Positions 7,684 through 13,289 of a stretch of DNA of 14,456 nucleotides are shown here, one piece after another. The DNA lies in NCBI GenBank assembly GCA_021405325.1, contig QWII01000184.1:1-14456 (forward strand), in the 5' to 3' direction. A model generated the notes under the pieces. The model was not told where the DNA came from. It ran no database searches and was given only the letters and a program-made list of their open reading frames with translations. Within the stretch, counting starts at the first letter, position 1. Each line of letters begins with the position of its first letter. Origin of the DNA: Caldilinea sp. CFX5. Lineage in GTDB: Bacteria > Chloroflexota > Anaerolineae > Caldilineales > Caldilineaceae. The translations under genes and the position numbers were made by a program.

Positions 7684-7792
7684 AGTCACTTAGTCCGGAG
7701 TCCAGAGTCCGGAGTCGCGTAGTCCAAAGTCACGTGGTCGCGTATTACATATTGACAGACCGACTTTGGACTTTGGACTACGCGACTTTGAA
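7684..7792. repeat. AGTCC-rich low-complexity block with 19-bp inverted repeat
   Basis: The region between the HtrA stop and the convergent zinc-ribbon gene is built of AGTCC/AGTC words (AGTCCGGAGTC occurs twice at 7692-7715). It carries a perfect 19-bp inverted repeat with arms 7713-7731 and 7769-7787 around 37 nt. Position between two convergent stops suggests a transcription-ending role. The words resemble those in the palindromes at 604-661 and 8351-8408. Confidence 0.85.
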
Positions 7793-8194
7793 CTACTCAT
7801 CAATCTCAATCTGATGTTCGCTGACGCCGCTGCGACGCACGCCATTGCCGTCGGTGACAGACCAGGCGGAGCGAATGCGGATGGTGCGGTGTGGTCGTTC
7901 AGGGGGCGTTATGGGCGCCGGTGGTTGGGCATTGCGGGCCGCGCGCAAGGATTGGACAGCCTGTTCGGTGACAGTGGCGGTCATCCGGCTTTGGAGCAAT
8001 TTCCAGGCGGCGCGCAGGGCCAGGCTGGCAGCGCCGGCTAAGATGGGCAAGGCAGCTTTGGTCAGCGCCAAGGGGAAACTGGATTGGGGCGCCGGTAAGG
8101 CCGCTTGGCTATCAGCGCCGCAATGCAGACAGTAACGGGCGGTCAATGGCCCGGCTTCCCCACACTGCGGACAAATTCGTTGTACTTCGCTCAT
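7793..8194 (-). CDS. Zinc-ribbon protein with hydrophobic segment
   Basis: This small 133-aa protein begins with a CxxC-x10-CxxC zinc ribbon (C8, C11, C22, C25: CPQCGEAG...YCLHCG). A hydrophobic stretch follows at about 40-62 (FPLALTKAALPILAGAASLA), possibly a single membrane helix. The Pro/Arg-rich C-terminus ends in an acidic HQIEIDE. Such ribbon-plus-helix proteins are usually annotated as zinc-ribbon domain proteins without known function. Here the ribbon would be cytoplasmic and could bind protein or nucleic acid. The start at ATG 8194 is supported by TGAGGTC 6 nt upstream. It is divergent from the ATPase-winged-helix gene and shares its repeat-filled 374-bp upstream region. Confidence 0.82.
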   Translation of the reverse strand: MSEVQRICPQCGEAGPLTARYCLHCGADSQAALPAPQSSFPLALTKAALPILAGAASLALRAAWKLLQSRMTATVTEQAVQSLRAARNAQPPAPITPPERPHRTIRIRSAWSVTDGNGVRRSGVSEHQIEIDE

Positions 8195-8316
8195 GGGCTT
8201 GACCTCATGTTTAAACTCGCAGAATCACGGTTGCCAATTGTTCGTTTCCGTCTATTACGTGTATGATTAGCTTTGTAGACAATGAGCGAACCGGCCATTG
8301 CCGATTCACCATTTAT

Positions 8317-8436
8317 CCTTAGAGTCCGTAAAAATATTACCTGAGACAGCGCTCTCGGCGAGTCCATGACTCGCCCAGCCCGTTGCGAGTCATGGACTCG
8401 CCGAGAGCAGCAACTTATAGTTTTACAGACCCTTAG
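8317..8436. mobile_element. MITE-like palindromic element, about 120 bp, with imperfect outer inverted ends
   Basis: The core is a perfect 24-bp inverted repeat (arms 8351-8374 and 8385-8408, 10-nt loop). Each arm is itself palindromic (GCGAGTC-CAT-GACTCGC). Outside it, 8317-8333 (CCTTAGAGTCCGTAAAA) pairs imperfectly with 8421-8436 (TTTTACAGACCCTTAG), giving terminal inverted repeats. It encodes no protein. The tandem repeats start just after its right end. The core has the same design as 604-661. Mobility is inferred. Confidence 0.6.
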
Positions 8437-8443
8437 TGTAACA

Positions 8444-8547
8444 CAGTGTATCACTAAACAGTGTATCACTAAACAGTGTATCACTAAACAGTGTATCACT
8501 AAACAGTGTATCACTAAACAGTGTATCACTAAACAGTGTATACACTG
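8444..8547 (+). repeat. Six perfect 15-bp direct repeats ending in a 14-bp palindrome (iteron-like operator array)
   Basis: The unit CAGTGTATCACTAAA occurs six times without change (8444-8533). A seventh half-unit, CAGTGTA, is completed to the perfect palindrome CAGTGTATACACTG at 8534-8547. Each unit holds AGTG-TAT-CACT, an 11-bp near-palindrome, plus a 4-bp AAAC spacer. GTGTAACAC (8436-8444) looks like a degenerate site at the left end. There are no spacers, so it is not CRISPR. The array lies directly in front of a DNA-binding ATPase gene, as expected for autoregulation. Iterons of a replication origin look similar. Confidence 0.93.
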
Positions 8548-8568
8548 CGCCTGGTCGAAGGCAGTTAT

Positions 8569-9906
8569 ATGCGCCGACCGGACATCCAACATATTATTCA
8601 ACATCTCTATAATCTGAATTGCGTCGAAGTTATTGGCTTTAGCAATATCGGCAAGTCGGCGCTCTTGCGCATTTTGGCGCAGTCTGATCTCTGGACGCAG
8701 GAGCTGGGCGAGGCCGGCAATGAATTTTTGCCGATCTATATCGATTGCAACCGCATGTTAGAGATGAGCGACCACGGCTTCTACGAGGTCGTGTTGCGCT
8801 GTTTGCAAGAGAGCAACCCCCAGGTGGCGGCGTTGCCGGAACTGGTGGGCGCCTATGAAATGTTGGTGGCGCCCAGCAGCGAATTTCAAGTGCCCCTCAG
8901 TTTCAACCGGGGTCTCACGGCGGTCTTGCAATCGACACGGCGCAAGTTGATTCTGCTCTTTGATGAGTTTGACGAGCCGTTTGCCCAAATTTCGGCGCGC
9001 GTCTTTCTCAATCTGCGGGCGCTCAAGGATCGCTATAAAACCATGCTGGCATATGTCACCGCCACGGTGCAACCGTTGACAGTGCAACGTAGCGAAGATC
9101 ATTGCAGCGAATTTTGCGAACTCTTCAGTCATCATACCTGGTATCTGGCGCCACTGACGCGCCCGGATGTTGAGCGTTTTATCCACAGCTACAGCACAGT
9201 GCATGTCGTGGCCTTTCAGTCCGCCGATATTGATTTTATCTACGAATGGGCCGGCGGTCATCCGCGGCTGTTGGAGGGGGTTTGCCGCCTGTTGGCCGAG
9301 CATCTCGAAACAACGCCGCCCACGACCGATACGGTCGAGCGCTGGCAATTATATCGGCAAGTGGCGCGCCAGGTACGCGCCGATGAGTATTTGCAACGGG
9401 AGTGCGCCAAAATTTGGGAGAAATGCACGGCCGCTGAACAGGCCGAATTCTTAGGACTCTTCAAAGCCGAACATGAAGGTGATCAAGCTGTGTTGGCGCA
9501 GTTGATTCGGCAACATCTGCTTTTCAAGGTGGAAGGCAAACCCCAATTCTTCTGTCGTCTCTTTTCTGAATATGTACAGCGCAAAACCGTTCACGCCAGC
9601 CCTGACACGGCCGCCCTCTGGGTGGATGTGGCCAGTGGGGAAGTGTTGGTCAACGGCACACCAGTGGAAACGCTGACCAATCTCGAATATCGCCTTATGC
9701 TGTTACTCTTCCAAAATCCCGACAAGATTATTGACAAATATCAGATTGTCAGCCAGGTCTGGGGTGAAGAGTACATTGACGAAGTCGATGACGCACGCAT
9801 TGAAAAATTAGTCAGTCGTCTGCGCCAAAAGATCGAACAGGACGCCGGCGCCCCCCACTTCCTAACCACGGTGCGCGGACGGGGCTACAAGTTGAGTGTG
9901 GCATAA
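8569..9906 (+). CDS. P-loop ATPase fused to a C-terminal OmpR/PhoB-type winged helix; probable transcriptional regulator
   Basis: The 445-aa protein joins two modules. The N-terminal AAA/STAND-like ATPase has Walker A GFSNIGKS (23-30), Walker [11 protein letters not shown] (127-136) and a later AGGHPRLL (228-235), of the GGxP type seen near the end of such NTPase domains. Helical repeats fill about 240-340. The C-terminal winged helix (350-445) has the OmpR-family pattern: a [19 protein letters not shown] opening, [11 protein letters not shown], a recognition helix around [14 protein letters not shown], and the wing [10 protein letters not shown]. There is no receiver domain, so the trigger is not phosphorylation by a classical histidine kinase. 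ATG 8569 was chosen because GAAGG lies 7 nt upstream. GTG 8536, also in frame, would fall inside the operator palindrome. Confidence 0.88.
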   Translation: MRRPDIQHIIQHLYNLNCVEVIGFSNIGKSALLRILAQSDLWTQELGEAGNEFLPIYIDCNRMLEMSDHGFYEVVLRCLQESNPQVAALPELVGAYEMLVAPSSEFQVPLSFNRGLTAVLQSTRRKLILLFDEFDEPFAQISARVFLNLRALKDRYKTMLAYVTATVQPLTVQRSEDHCSEFCELFSHHTWYLAPLTRPDVERFIHSYSTVHVVAFQSADIDFIYEWAGGHPRLLEGVCRLLAEHLETTPPTTDTVERWQLYRQVARQVRADEYLQRECAKIWEKCTAAEQAEFLGLFKAEHEGDQAVLAQLIRQHLLFKVEGKPQFFCRLFSEYVQRKTVHASPDTAALWVDVASGEVLVNGTPVETLTNLEYRLMLLLFQNPDKIIDKYQIVSQVWGEEYIDEVDDARIEKLVSRLRQKIEQDAGAPHFLTTVRGRGYKLSVA

Positions 9907-9936
9907 TTCGTGGCCTTAAAATTTTCAAATTCACTT

Positions 9937-10016
9937 CGTAGGGGCGTCCCCTTGCGGGCGCCCCGGTCCAGTTGTGGCACAATCGTCCAGGGGCGCCGCA
10001 AGGGGACGCCCCTACG
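9937..10016. repeat. 27/28-bp inverted repeat of the GGGGCGTCCCC type
   Basis: Left arm 9937-9964 and right arm 9990-10016 are complementary apart from one extra G in the left arm. The arms read CGTAGGGGCGTCCCCTTGC inward. The right arm is followed by a short T-run (ATTTTTTG) that would give a U-tract, so on the plus strand it could terminate the ATPase-winged-helix transcript. Similar GC-rich palindromes are common in bacterial genomes. Confidence 0.88.
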
Positions 10017-10073
10017 GATTTTTTGAAAGCGCCTTCGCCTATCAAAGCTCATATAGTACGCAGCACGCTTGCA

Positions 10074-10091
10074 TTGTGCAGATTTGCACAA
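10074..10091. promoter_or_regulatory. Operator-like palindrome TTGTGCA-N4-TGCACAA
   Basis: Two perfect 7-bp half-sites are separated by 4 bp, the size expected for a dimeric helix-turn-helix regulator. It ends 7 bp before the candidate -35 at 10099, a position typical for an activator or repressor site. The binding protein is unknown. Confidence 0.55.
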
Positions 10092-10098
10092 CCCAAAT

Positions 10099-10127
10099 TT
10101 GGGGCTACAGTCGATCAGGGCTATACT
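10099..10127 (+). promoter_or_regulatory. Candidate sigma70 promoter for the PH-like gene
   Basis: TTGGGG (10099-10104) and TATACT (10122-10127) are separated by 17 bp. The -10 differs from consensus at one base. The -35 matches only at TTG. Transcription would start near 10134, leaving about 200 nt of leader before ATG 10335. Confidence 0.45.
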
Positions 10128-10334
10128 AAACAGAGATAGAATTTACATAGTTAGCGTCGGGGACACAGATGCTTTGCGTCAGTTGTTTTGTGTCGGTAGC
10201 GTTTGCTATGTAAGCCAAAAAGTAACACCTTCACCGATAATTAAAACTTGATACCGCTAGTGCGCCGGCGAGTATTCACAGGGATGGCGCCTGGGCTGTG
10301 GCACAACTATGCGTGATCTAGTGAGGAGTAAGTT

Positions 10335-10940
10335 ATGACAACGATTGCCCAAGCCATGGAGCAAGTGGCCGATCATTCAAGTGAAAGTGAAATAACCAAC
10401 GAAACGCCAGTCAACGAAAAGACCAAAATTATTTTTACCGGCACCCATCGGAATATGGCCGTAGGTGTGGCAATGTTTGTGACCGCGACCCTCGCCTTTT
10501 CCATGGACTTGACCCATACCTTCTTTGCGCGCGCTACTGCCTGGACTTTTGTCCTCTGGGGTCTCCTCTTTATCTACGGCAGCTTACTGGATGTCTATCA
10601 AACCTATGAAGTGCGCGACGATGCGCTGGTGATTCGCAACCCGATTCGCTTCCTGATGGGGAACAAGGTGTGGGTTTGGGAAAATTTACAGCGAATCGAT
10701 CTGGTGGTGCGGCGGACCGATGCGGAGTACCAGGATACAACCTTGAAGGTTTACTATCAGGAGCCGGGCGAGTTGACCATTGAGCGTGAGGATCGGGTGT
10801 ATGACCCGGAACTGGCCCGTCTGATCATCGAACGCGCTGGTCTCCAGCCGGTGGACAAGAAGAATCCCACCAACCTGGCCCAACTGCCCAAGGCCAAAGC
10901 CACCTACATTTGGAACAAAACCGGGCGCATGGCCGCATAG
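10335..10940 (+). CDS. Two-TM membrane protein with bacterial PH-like domain
   Basis: The 201-aa protein has a polar N-terminus (1-38), two membrane helices (about 41-58 and 66-86) and a cytoplasmic beta-rich part (about 90-170). That part opens with TYEVRDDALVIRNPI and continues VWVWENLQRIDLVVRR, as in bacterial PH (YdbT/YdbS-type) domains that follow paired helices. The function is unknown. PH-like membrane proteins are thought to act in envelope stress or membrane protein scaffolding. It starts at ATG 10335, with GTGAGGAG 7 nt upstream. It appears to be transcribed alone: a separate promoter candidate lies about 200 nt upstream and a clear terminator follows within 70 bp. Confidence 0.8.
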   Translation: MTTIAQAMEQVADHSSESEITNETPVNEKTKIIFTGTHRNMAVGVAMFVTATLAFSMDLTHTFFARATAWTFVLWGLLFIYGSLLDVYQTYEVRDDALVIRNPIRFLMGNKVWVWENLQRIDLVVRRTDAEYQDTTLKVYYQEPGELTIEREDRVYDPELARLIIERAGLQPVDKKNPTNLAQLPKAKATYIWNKTGRMAA

Positions 10941-10970
10941 CAGTTCTATCGTCTTTTCCTGTCCTTGTCA

Positions 10971-11008
10971 AGCCACAGCTTCGCCCTGCGTGATCTGTGG
11001 CTTTTTTT
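10971..11008 (+). terminator. Rho-independent terminator after the PH-like gene
   Basis: AGCCACAG (10971-10978) pairs perfectly with CTGTGGCT (10995-11002), and a run of seven T follows (11002-11008). Hairpin plus U-tract is a classical intrinsic terminator, 30 bp beyond the stop at 10940. Confidence 0.92.
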
Positions 11009-11014
11009 ATTTTG

Positions 11015-11065
11015 ACAGACAATTGCTCCGGGCGGGTGCCGCACCCGCCCGGAGCAATTGTCTGT
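11015..11065. repeat. Perfect 25-bp palindrome with 1-nt centre
   Basis: Arms 11015-11039 and 11041-11065 are exact complements around a single C, running ACAGACAATTGCTCC inward to GGGCGGGTGC. It begins 7 bp after the terminator U-tract and ends 27 bp before the Nudix ATG. It therefore lies across the position expected for that gene's promoter. Confidence 0.93.
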
Positions 11066-11071
11066 TATATT
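11063..11071 (+). promoter_or_regulatory. Candidate extended -10 element for the Nudix gene
   Basis: TG-T-TATATT (11063-11071) fits an extended -10. No -35 is visible because the palindrome occupies that place. Transcription would start near 11078, giving a short leader that includes the GGAG at 11081-11084. Confidence 0.35.
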
Positions 11072-11092
11072 CTTGAAGATGGAGAACCCAAG

Positions 11093-11863
11093 ATGAGTGC
11101 GCTCGAACATACCGTCAACAACTTTGGCGGTGTCATGATCAACCCGGCGGCGCTCCCGGCAACGCTTGACGCCTTTCAAGACGCGTTGCAACAGGCGCTG
11201 GCGCTTTGGCGCCAGGATGATCTGAAGTTGGTCTGGTTGGAGGTGCCGGTGGCGAAGGTGGCCTTTATTCCCTATGCTGTCGAACAGGGCTTTTTCTTCC
11301 ATCACAGCACCGCCGAACAGTCCACCCTGGTCTACCGGCTGCAACCCGATGCCTTTGTACCCCCCTACGCCTCTCACTACATCGGCGTCGGCGGCGTAGT
11401 GGTCAACGACCGCAATGAATTGCTCGTTGTCAGCGAAAAGTATCATCGCGTAGATCGCCCCAAGTTCTATAAGCTGCCGGGCGGTCTGGTTGACAAGGAT
11501 GAACACCTGGCCGACGCGGTGGTACGCGAGGTCTACGAAGAGACCGGCGTACAGGCCAAATTTGAAGCGCTCATCTGTTTCCGCCACTGGCACGGCGCCC
11601 GCTTCGGCAAATCGGACATCTACTTTATCTGTCGCCTCTCCCCCCTCAGCACCGAAATCATTCGCGACGAAGAAGAGATTGCCGAATGTCTCTGGATGCC
11701 GGTGGACGAATACCTGGGTATGCCGTCGGTCAGCCCCTTTAACAAAGCCATTGTCAAGGCCGCCATCTCCCATCGCGGCATCGGCGCCACCTGGATCGAT
11801 GGCCACGGCACCCCGAAGACCCACGAGTTTTACATGCCGTTTGAATTATTTGAGGGTGCGTGA
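11093..11863 (+). CDS. Nudix hydrolase of the NUDT6-like type
   Basis: Nudix enzymes hydrolyse nucleoside diphosphates linked to another group. The 256-aa protein has an exact Nudix box, G131-x5-E137-x7-R145-E146-x2-E149-E150-x-G152 (GGLVDKDEHLADAVVREVYE). In front is an N-terminal domain (about 10-95) with LVWLEVPVAKVAFIPYAVEQ followed by GFFFHH, then YASHYIGVGGVVV. This matches the pre-Nudix domain of eukaryotic NUDT6 (FGF2-antisense) and plant relatives. The substrate is unknown. ATG 11093 was chosen because GGAG lies 8 nt upstream; frame codons further upstream read through the palindrome. It may share a transcript with the dehydratase gene 126 bp downstream. Confidence 0.9.
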   Translation: MSALEHTVNNFGGVMINPAALPATLDAFQDALQQALALWRQDDLKLVWLEVPVAKVAFIPYAVEQGFFFHHSTAEQSTLVYRLQPDAFVPPYASHYIGVGGVVVNDRNELLVVSEKYHRVDRPKFYKLPGGLVDKDEHLADAVVREVYEETGVQAKFEALICFRHWHGARFGKSDIYFICRLSPLSTEIIRDEEEIAECLWMPVDEYLGMPSVSPFNKAIVKAAISHRGIGATWIDGHGTPKTHEFYMPFELFEGA

Positions 11864-11899
11864 TAAAGTACAGGTTCTCCCCGCGTCAGTAAGTTATAC

Positions 11900-11968
11900 C
11901 GTGCTGCGTGAGCCGTGATTCGTTCCCTTCGACAAGCTCAGGGAACGAATCACGGCTCACGCAGCACG
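11900..11968. repeat. Perfect 29-bp inverted repeat with TCGACAAGCTC loop
   Basis: Arms 11900-11928 and 11940-11968 are perfect complements around an 11-nt loop. The centre reads CCCTTCGACAAGCTCAGGG, a REP-like motif that I recall as widespread in environmental bacterial genomes. The element lies between the Nudix stop and the dehydratase start and ends 21 bp before ATG 11990. No U-tract follows. Confidence 0.92.
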
Positions 11969-11989
11969 CAATACGAACAGGAACCATTC

Positions 11990-13195
11990 ATGTCCAAACC
12001 AATTACCATCCAAGATGTCCAGGTGATTACGACACAACCCACGTCGCAGCGCCTGGTCATTGTCAAGGTCATCACCTCGGAGCCGGGGTTGTATGGCGTC
12101 GGTTGCGCCACCTTTACGCAGCGTTTTCATGCCGTTGTCGCCGCCCTGGAGAAACATCTGAAACCCTTTGCCATTGGTCGCGATGTCGCCCGCATTGAAG
12201 AGTTTTACCGTATGGCCGCCGTTCACAGCTACTGGCGCAACGGCCCGGTTCTCAACAACGCCATTTCCGGTATCGACCAGGCGCTGTGGGATATTAAGGG
12301 CAAGCTCGCCAACATGCCGGTCTACGAACTGCTCGGCGGCAAATGTCGCGAAGCCGCCGCCTGCTACGCCCACGCTGATGGTCGCGACCCCAAAGAGATC
12401 GAAGAGAGCGTGCGCAAGTACATGGAGCAGGGCTATCACTACATCCGTGTCCAGGCCGGCGGCTATGGCGGACGGGGCGCGTCAGATCGCCGCCCGGAAG
12501 GGTCGCCCCCCGGCGCTTACTATGACCCCAAGCACTACATGCGCGCCGCCTTAGAGGCGATTGAACATGTGCGCAACACCGTCGGCTACGAAATCGAGAT
12601 TCTGCACGACATTCACGAACGGCTGGCGCCGATCGATGCCGTGCAATTTGCCAAGGATGTGGAGCGCTTTAAGCTCTTCTTCCTGGAAGACGCCCTGGCG
12701 CCCGAAGACAATGTCTGGTTTGAGCGCATCCGCCAACAGTGTGCGACGCCGCTGGCGATGGGCGAACTCTACAACAACCCGCATGAATGGCAATACCCGG
12801 TCGAGAACCGGCTGATCGACTATATTCGGATGCACGTCAGCCAGATGGGTGGCATCACCCCGGCGCGGGCGGTGGCGCTCTTTGCCAACATGTATGGCGT
12901 GCGCACCGCCTGGCATGGGCCGGGCGACACCTCGCCGGTCGGTCACGCCGCCAACTTGCATCTGGATCTCTGGGCGCCCAACTTTGGCGTGCAAGAATGG
13001 TGCCGCTTTGAACCGATCTTCTATGAGATCTTCCCTGGCCTGCCCGAAGTGCGCAAGGGCTATATGTACCCCAACGACAAACCGGGCCTGGGCATCGACA
13101 TCGACGAAAAACTGGCCGCCAAGTACCCTTGCCAGGACTTTGTCGAAGAGTGGACGCAGACGCGCTGGCCGGATGGCAGTCCGGCGCGACCTTAA
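11990..13195 (+). CDS. manD: D-mannonate dehydratase family protein (ManD/RspA, enolase superfamily)
   Basis: Family members dehydrate D-mannonate (some D-gluconate) to 2-keto-3-deoxy-D-gluconate, a step in hexuronate breakdown. The 401-aa protein has the usual length. The N-terminal capping domain holds the conserved AIGRDVARIEEFYRM and YWRNGPVLNNAISGIDQALW segments. The barrel has metal ligands D207 (HDIHER), E233 (FLEDALAPED) and E259 (MGELYNNPHEW), with candidate catalytic H209 and H309 (AWHGPGD). These correspond to the family's D-E-E and two-His set. ATG 11990 was chosen as the first Met after the hairpin, though its ribosome-binding site is weak (AGGA, 6 nt upstream). No uronate isomerase, KDG kinase or sugar transporter is nearby, so substrate is unproven. 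Confidence 0.88.
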   Translation: MSKPITIQDVQVITTQPTSQRLVIVKVITSEPGLYGVGCATFTQRFHAVVAALEKHLKPFAIGRDVARIEEFYRMAAVHSYWRNGPVLNNAISGIDQALWDIKGKLANMPVYELLGGKCREAAACYAHADGRDPKEIEESVRKYMEQGYHYIRVQAGGYGGRGASDRRPEGSPPGAYYDPKHYMRAALEAIEHVRNTVGYEIEILHDIHERLAPIDAVQFAKDVERFKLFFLEDALAPEDNVWFERIRQQCATPLAMGELYNNPHEWQYPVENRLIDYIRMHVSQMGGITPARAVALFANMYGVRTAWHGPGDTSPVGHAANLHLDLWAPNFGVQEWCRFEPIFYEIFPGLPEVRKGYMYPNDKPGLGIDIDEKLAAKYPCQDFVEEWTQTRWPDGSPARP

Positions 13196-13204
13196 TTGGC
13201 TGTG

Positions 13205-13242
13205 AAGCAAGGGGAGTACAGCGGCAAGTGCACCCTTTGCTT
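13205..13242 (+). repeat. Small hairpin after the dehydratase gene
   Basis: AAGCAAGGG (13205-13213) pairs with CCCTTTGCTT (13233-13242) with one bulged base. It follows the stop at 13195 and could mark the transcript end, but no U-tract follows. Confidence 0.4.
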
Positions 13243-13254
13243 TAGCACAAATGT

Positions 13255-13283
13255 TTGTCAAATTCGGCGGTTTTCGGTACAAT
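13255..13283 (+). promoter_or_regulatory. Sigma70-type promoter for the methyltransferase (apparently leaderless)
   Basis: TTGTCA (13255-13260) and TACAAT (13278-13283) are separated by 17 bp, each close to consensus. The predicted transcription start, about 7 bp after the -10, coincides with the A of ATG 13290. Confidence 0.75.
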
Positions 13284-13289
13284 AGCAAT

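Larger units (their letters stand above)
8195..8568. promoter_or_regulatory. 374-bp divergent control region with MITE-like hairpin and iteron-like array
   Basis: The region lies between the starts of the zinc-ribbon gene (minus) and the ATPase-winged-helix gene (plus). About 120 bp next to the zinc-ribbon start show no clear structure. Then come the hairpin element (8317-8436) and the 15-bp tandem repeats (8444-8547), ending 21 bp before the ATPase ATG at 8569. I could not fix promoters for either gene. If the ATPase promoter is close to its start, the array overlaps it. Confidence 0.75.
9907..10334. other. 428-bp intergenic region with hairpin, operator-like palindrome, promoter and long leader
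   Basis: The region contains an inverted repeat at 9937-10016, a palindrome at 10074-10091 and a sigma70-like promoter at 10099-10127 (listed separately). Two nested complementary pairs follow: TTACATAG (10143-10150) with CTATGTAA (10206-10213), and GACACA (10162-10167) with TGTGTC (10189-10194). These could fold the first part of a leader of about 200 nt ahead of the gene at 10335. I matched no known riboswitch class. A 60-codon open frame at 10069-10251 lacks a ribosome-binding site. Confidence 0.65.

Noticed and set aside
8444..8547. CRISPR array
   Set aside because: Units are 15 bp and directly contiguous, without spacers.
8191..8604. Minus-strand frame of 137 codons with HCLVI repeats, and plus-strand frame 8366-8617 with QCITK repeats
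   Set aside because: The 15-bp unit is a multiple of three, so all frames stay open through it. Neither frame has a ribosome-binding site or non-repeat content resembling a protein, and the plus frame runs out of frame into the ATPase gene.
10128..10334. Known riboswitch in the leader of the PH-like gene
   Set aside because: I compared by eye with the c-di-GMP-I pattern and saw no conserved core; no other class stood out.
11013..11018. TTGACA as a -35 box for the Nudix gene
   Set aside because: Perfect hexamer, but no -10 at 16-18 bp; that position is inside the GC-rich palindrome.
10946..11824. 292-codon minus-strand frame opposite the Nudix gene
   Set aside because: Shadow of a gene with a perfect Nudix box on the other strand; composition mirrors its codons.
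12551..13288. 245-codon minus-strand frame opposite the dehydratase
   Set aside because: Antisense shadow of a clear enolase-superfamily gene; no recognisable motifs.
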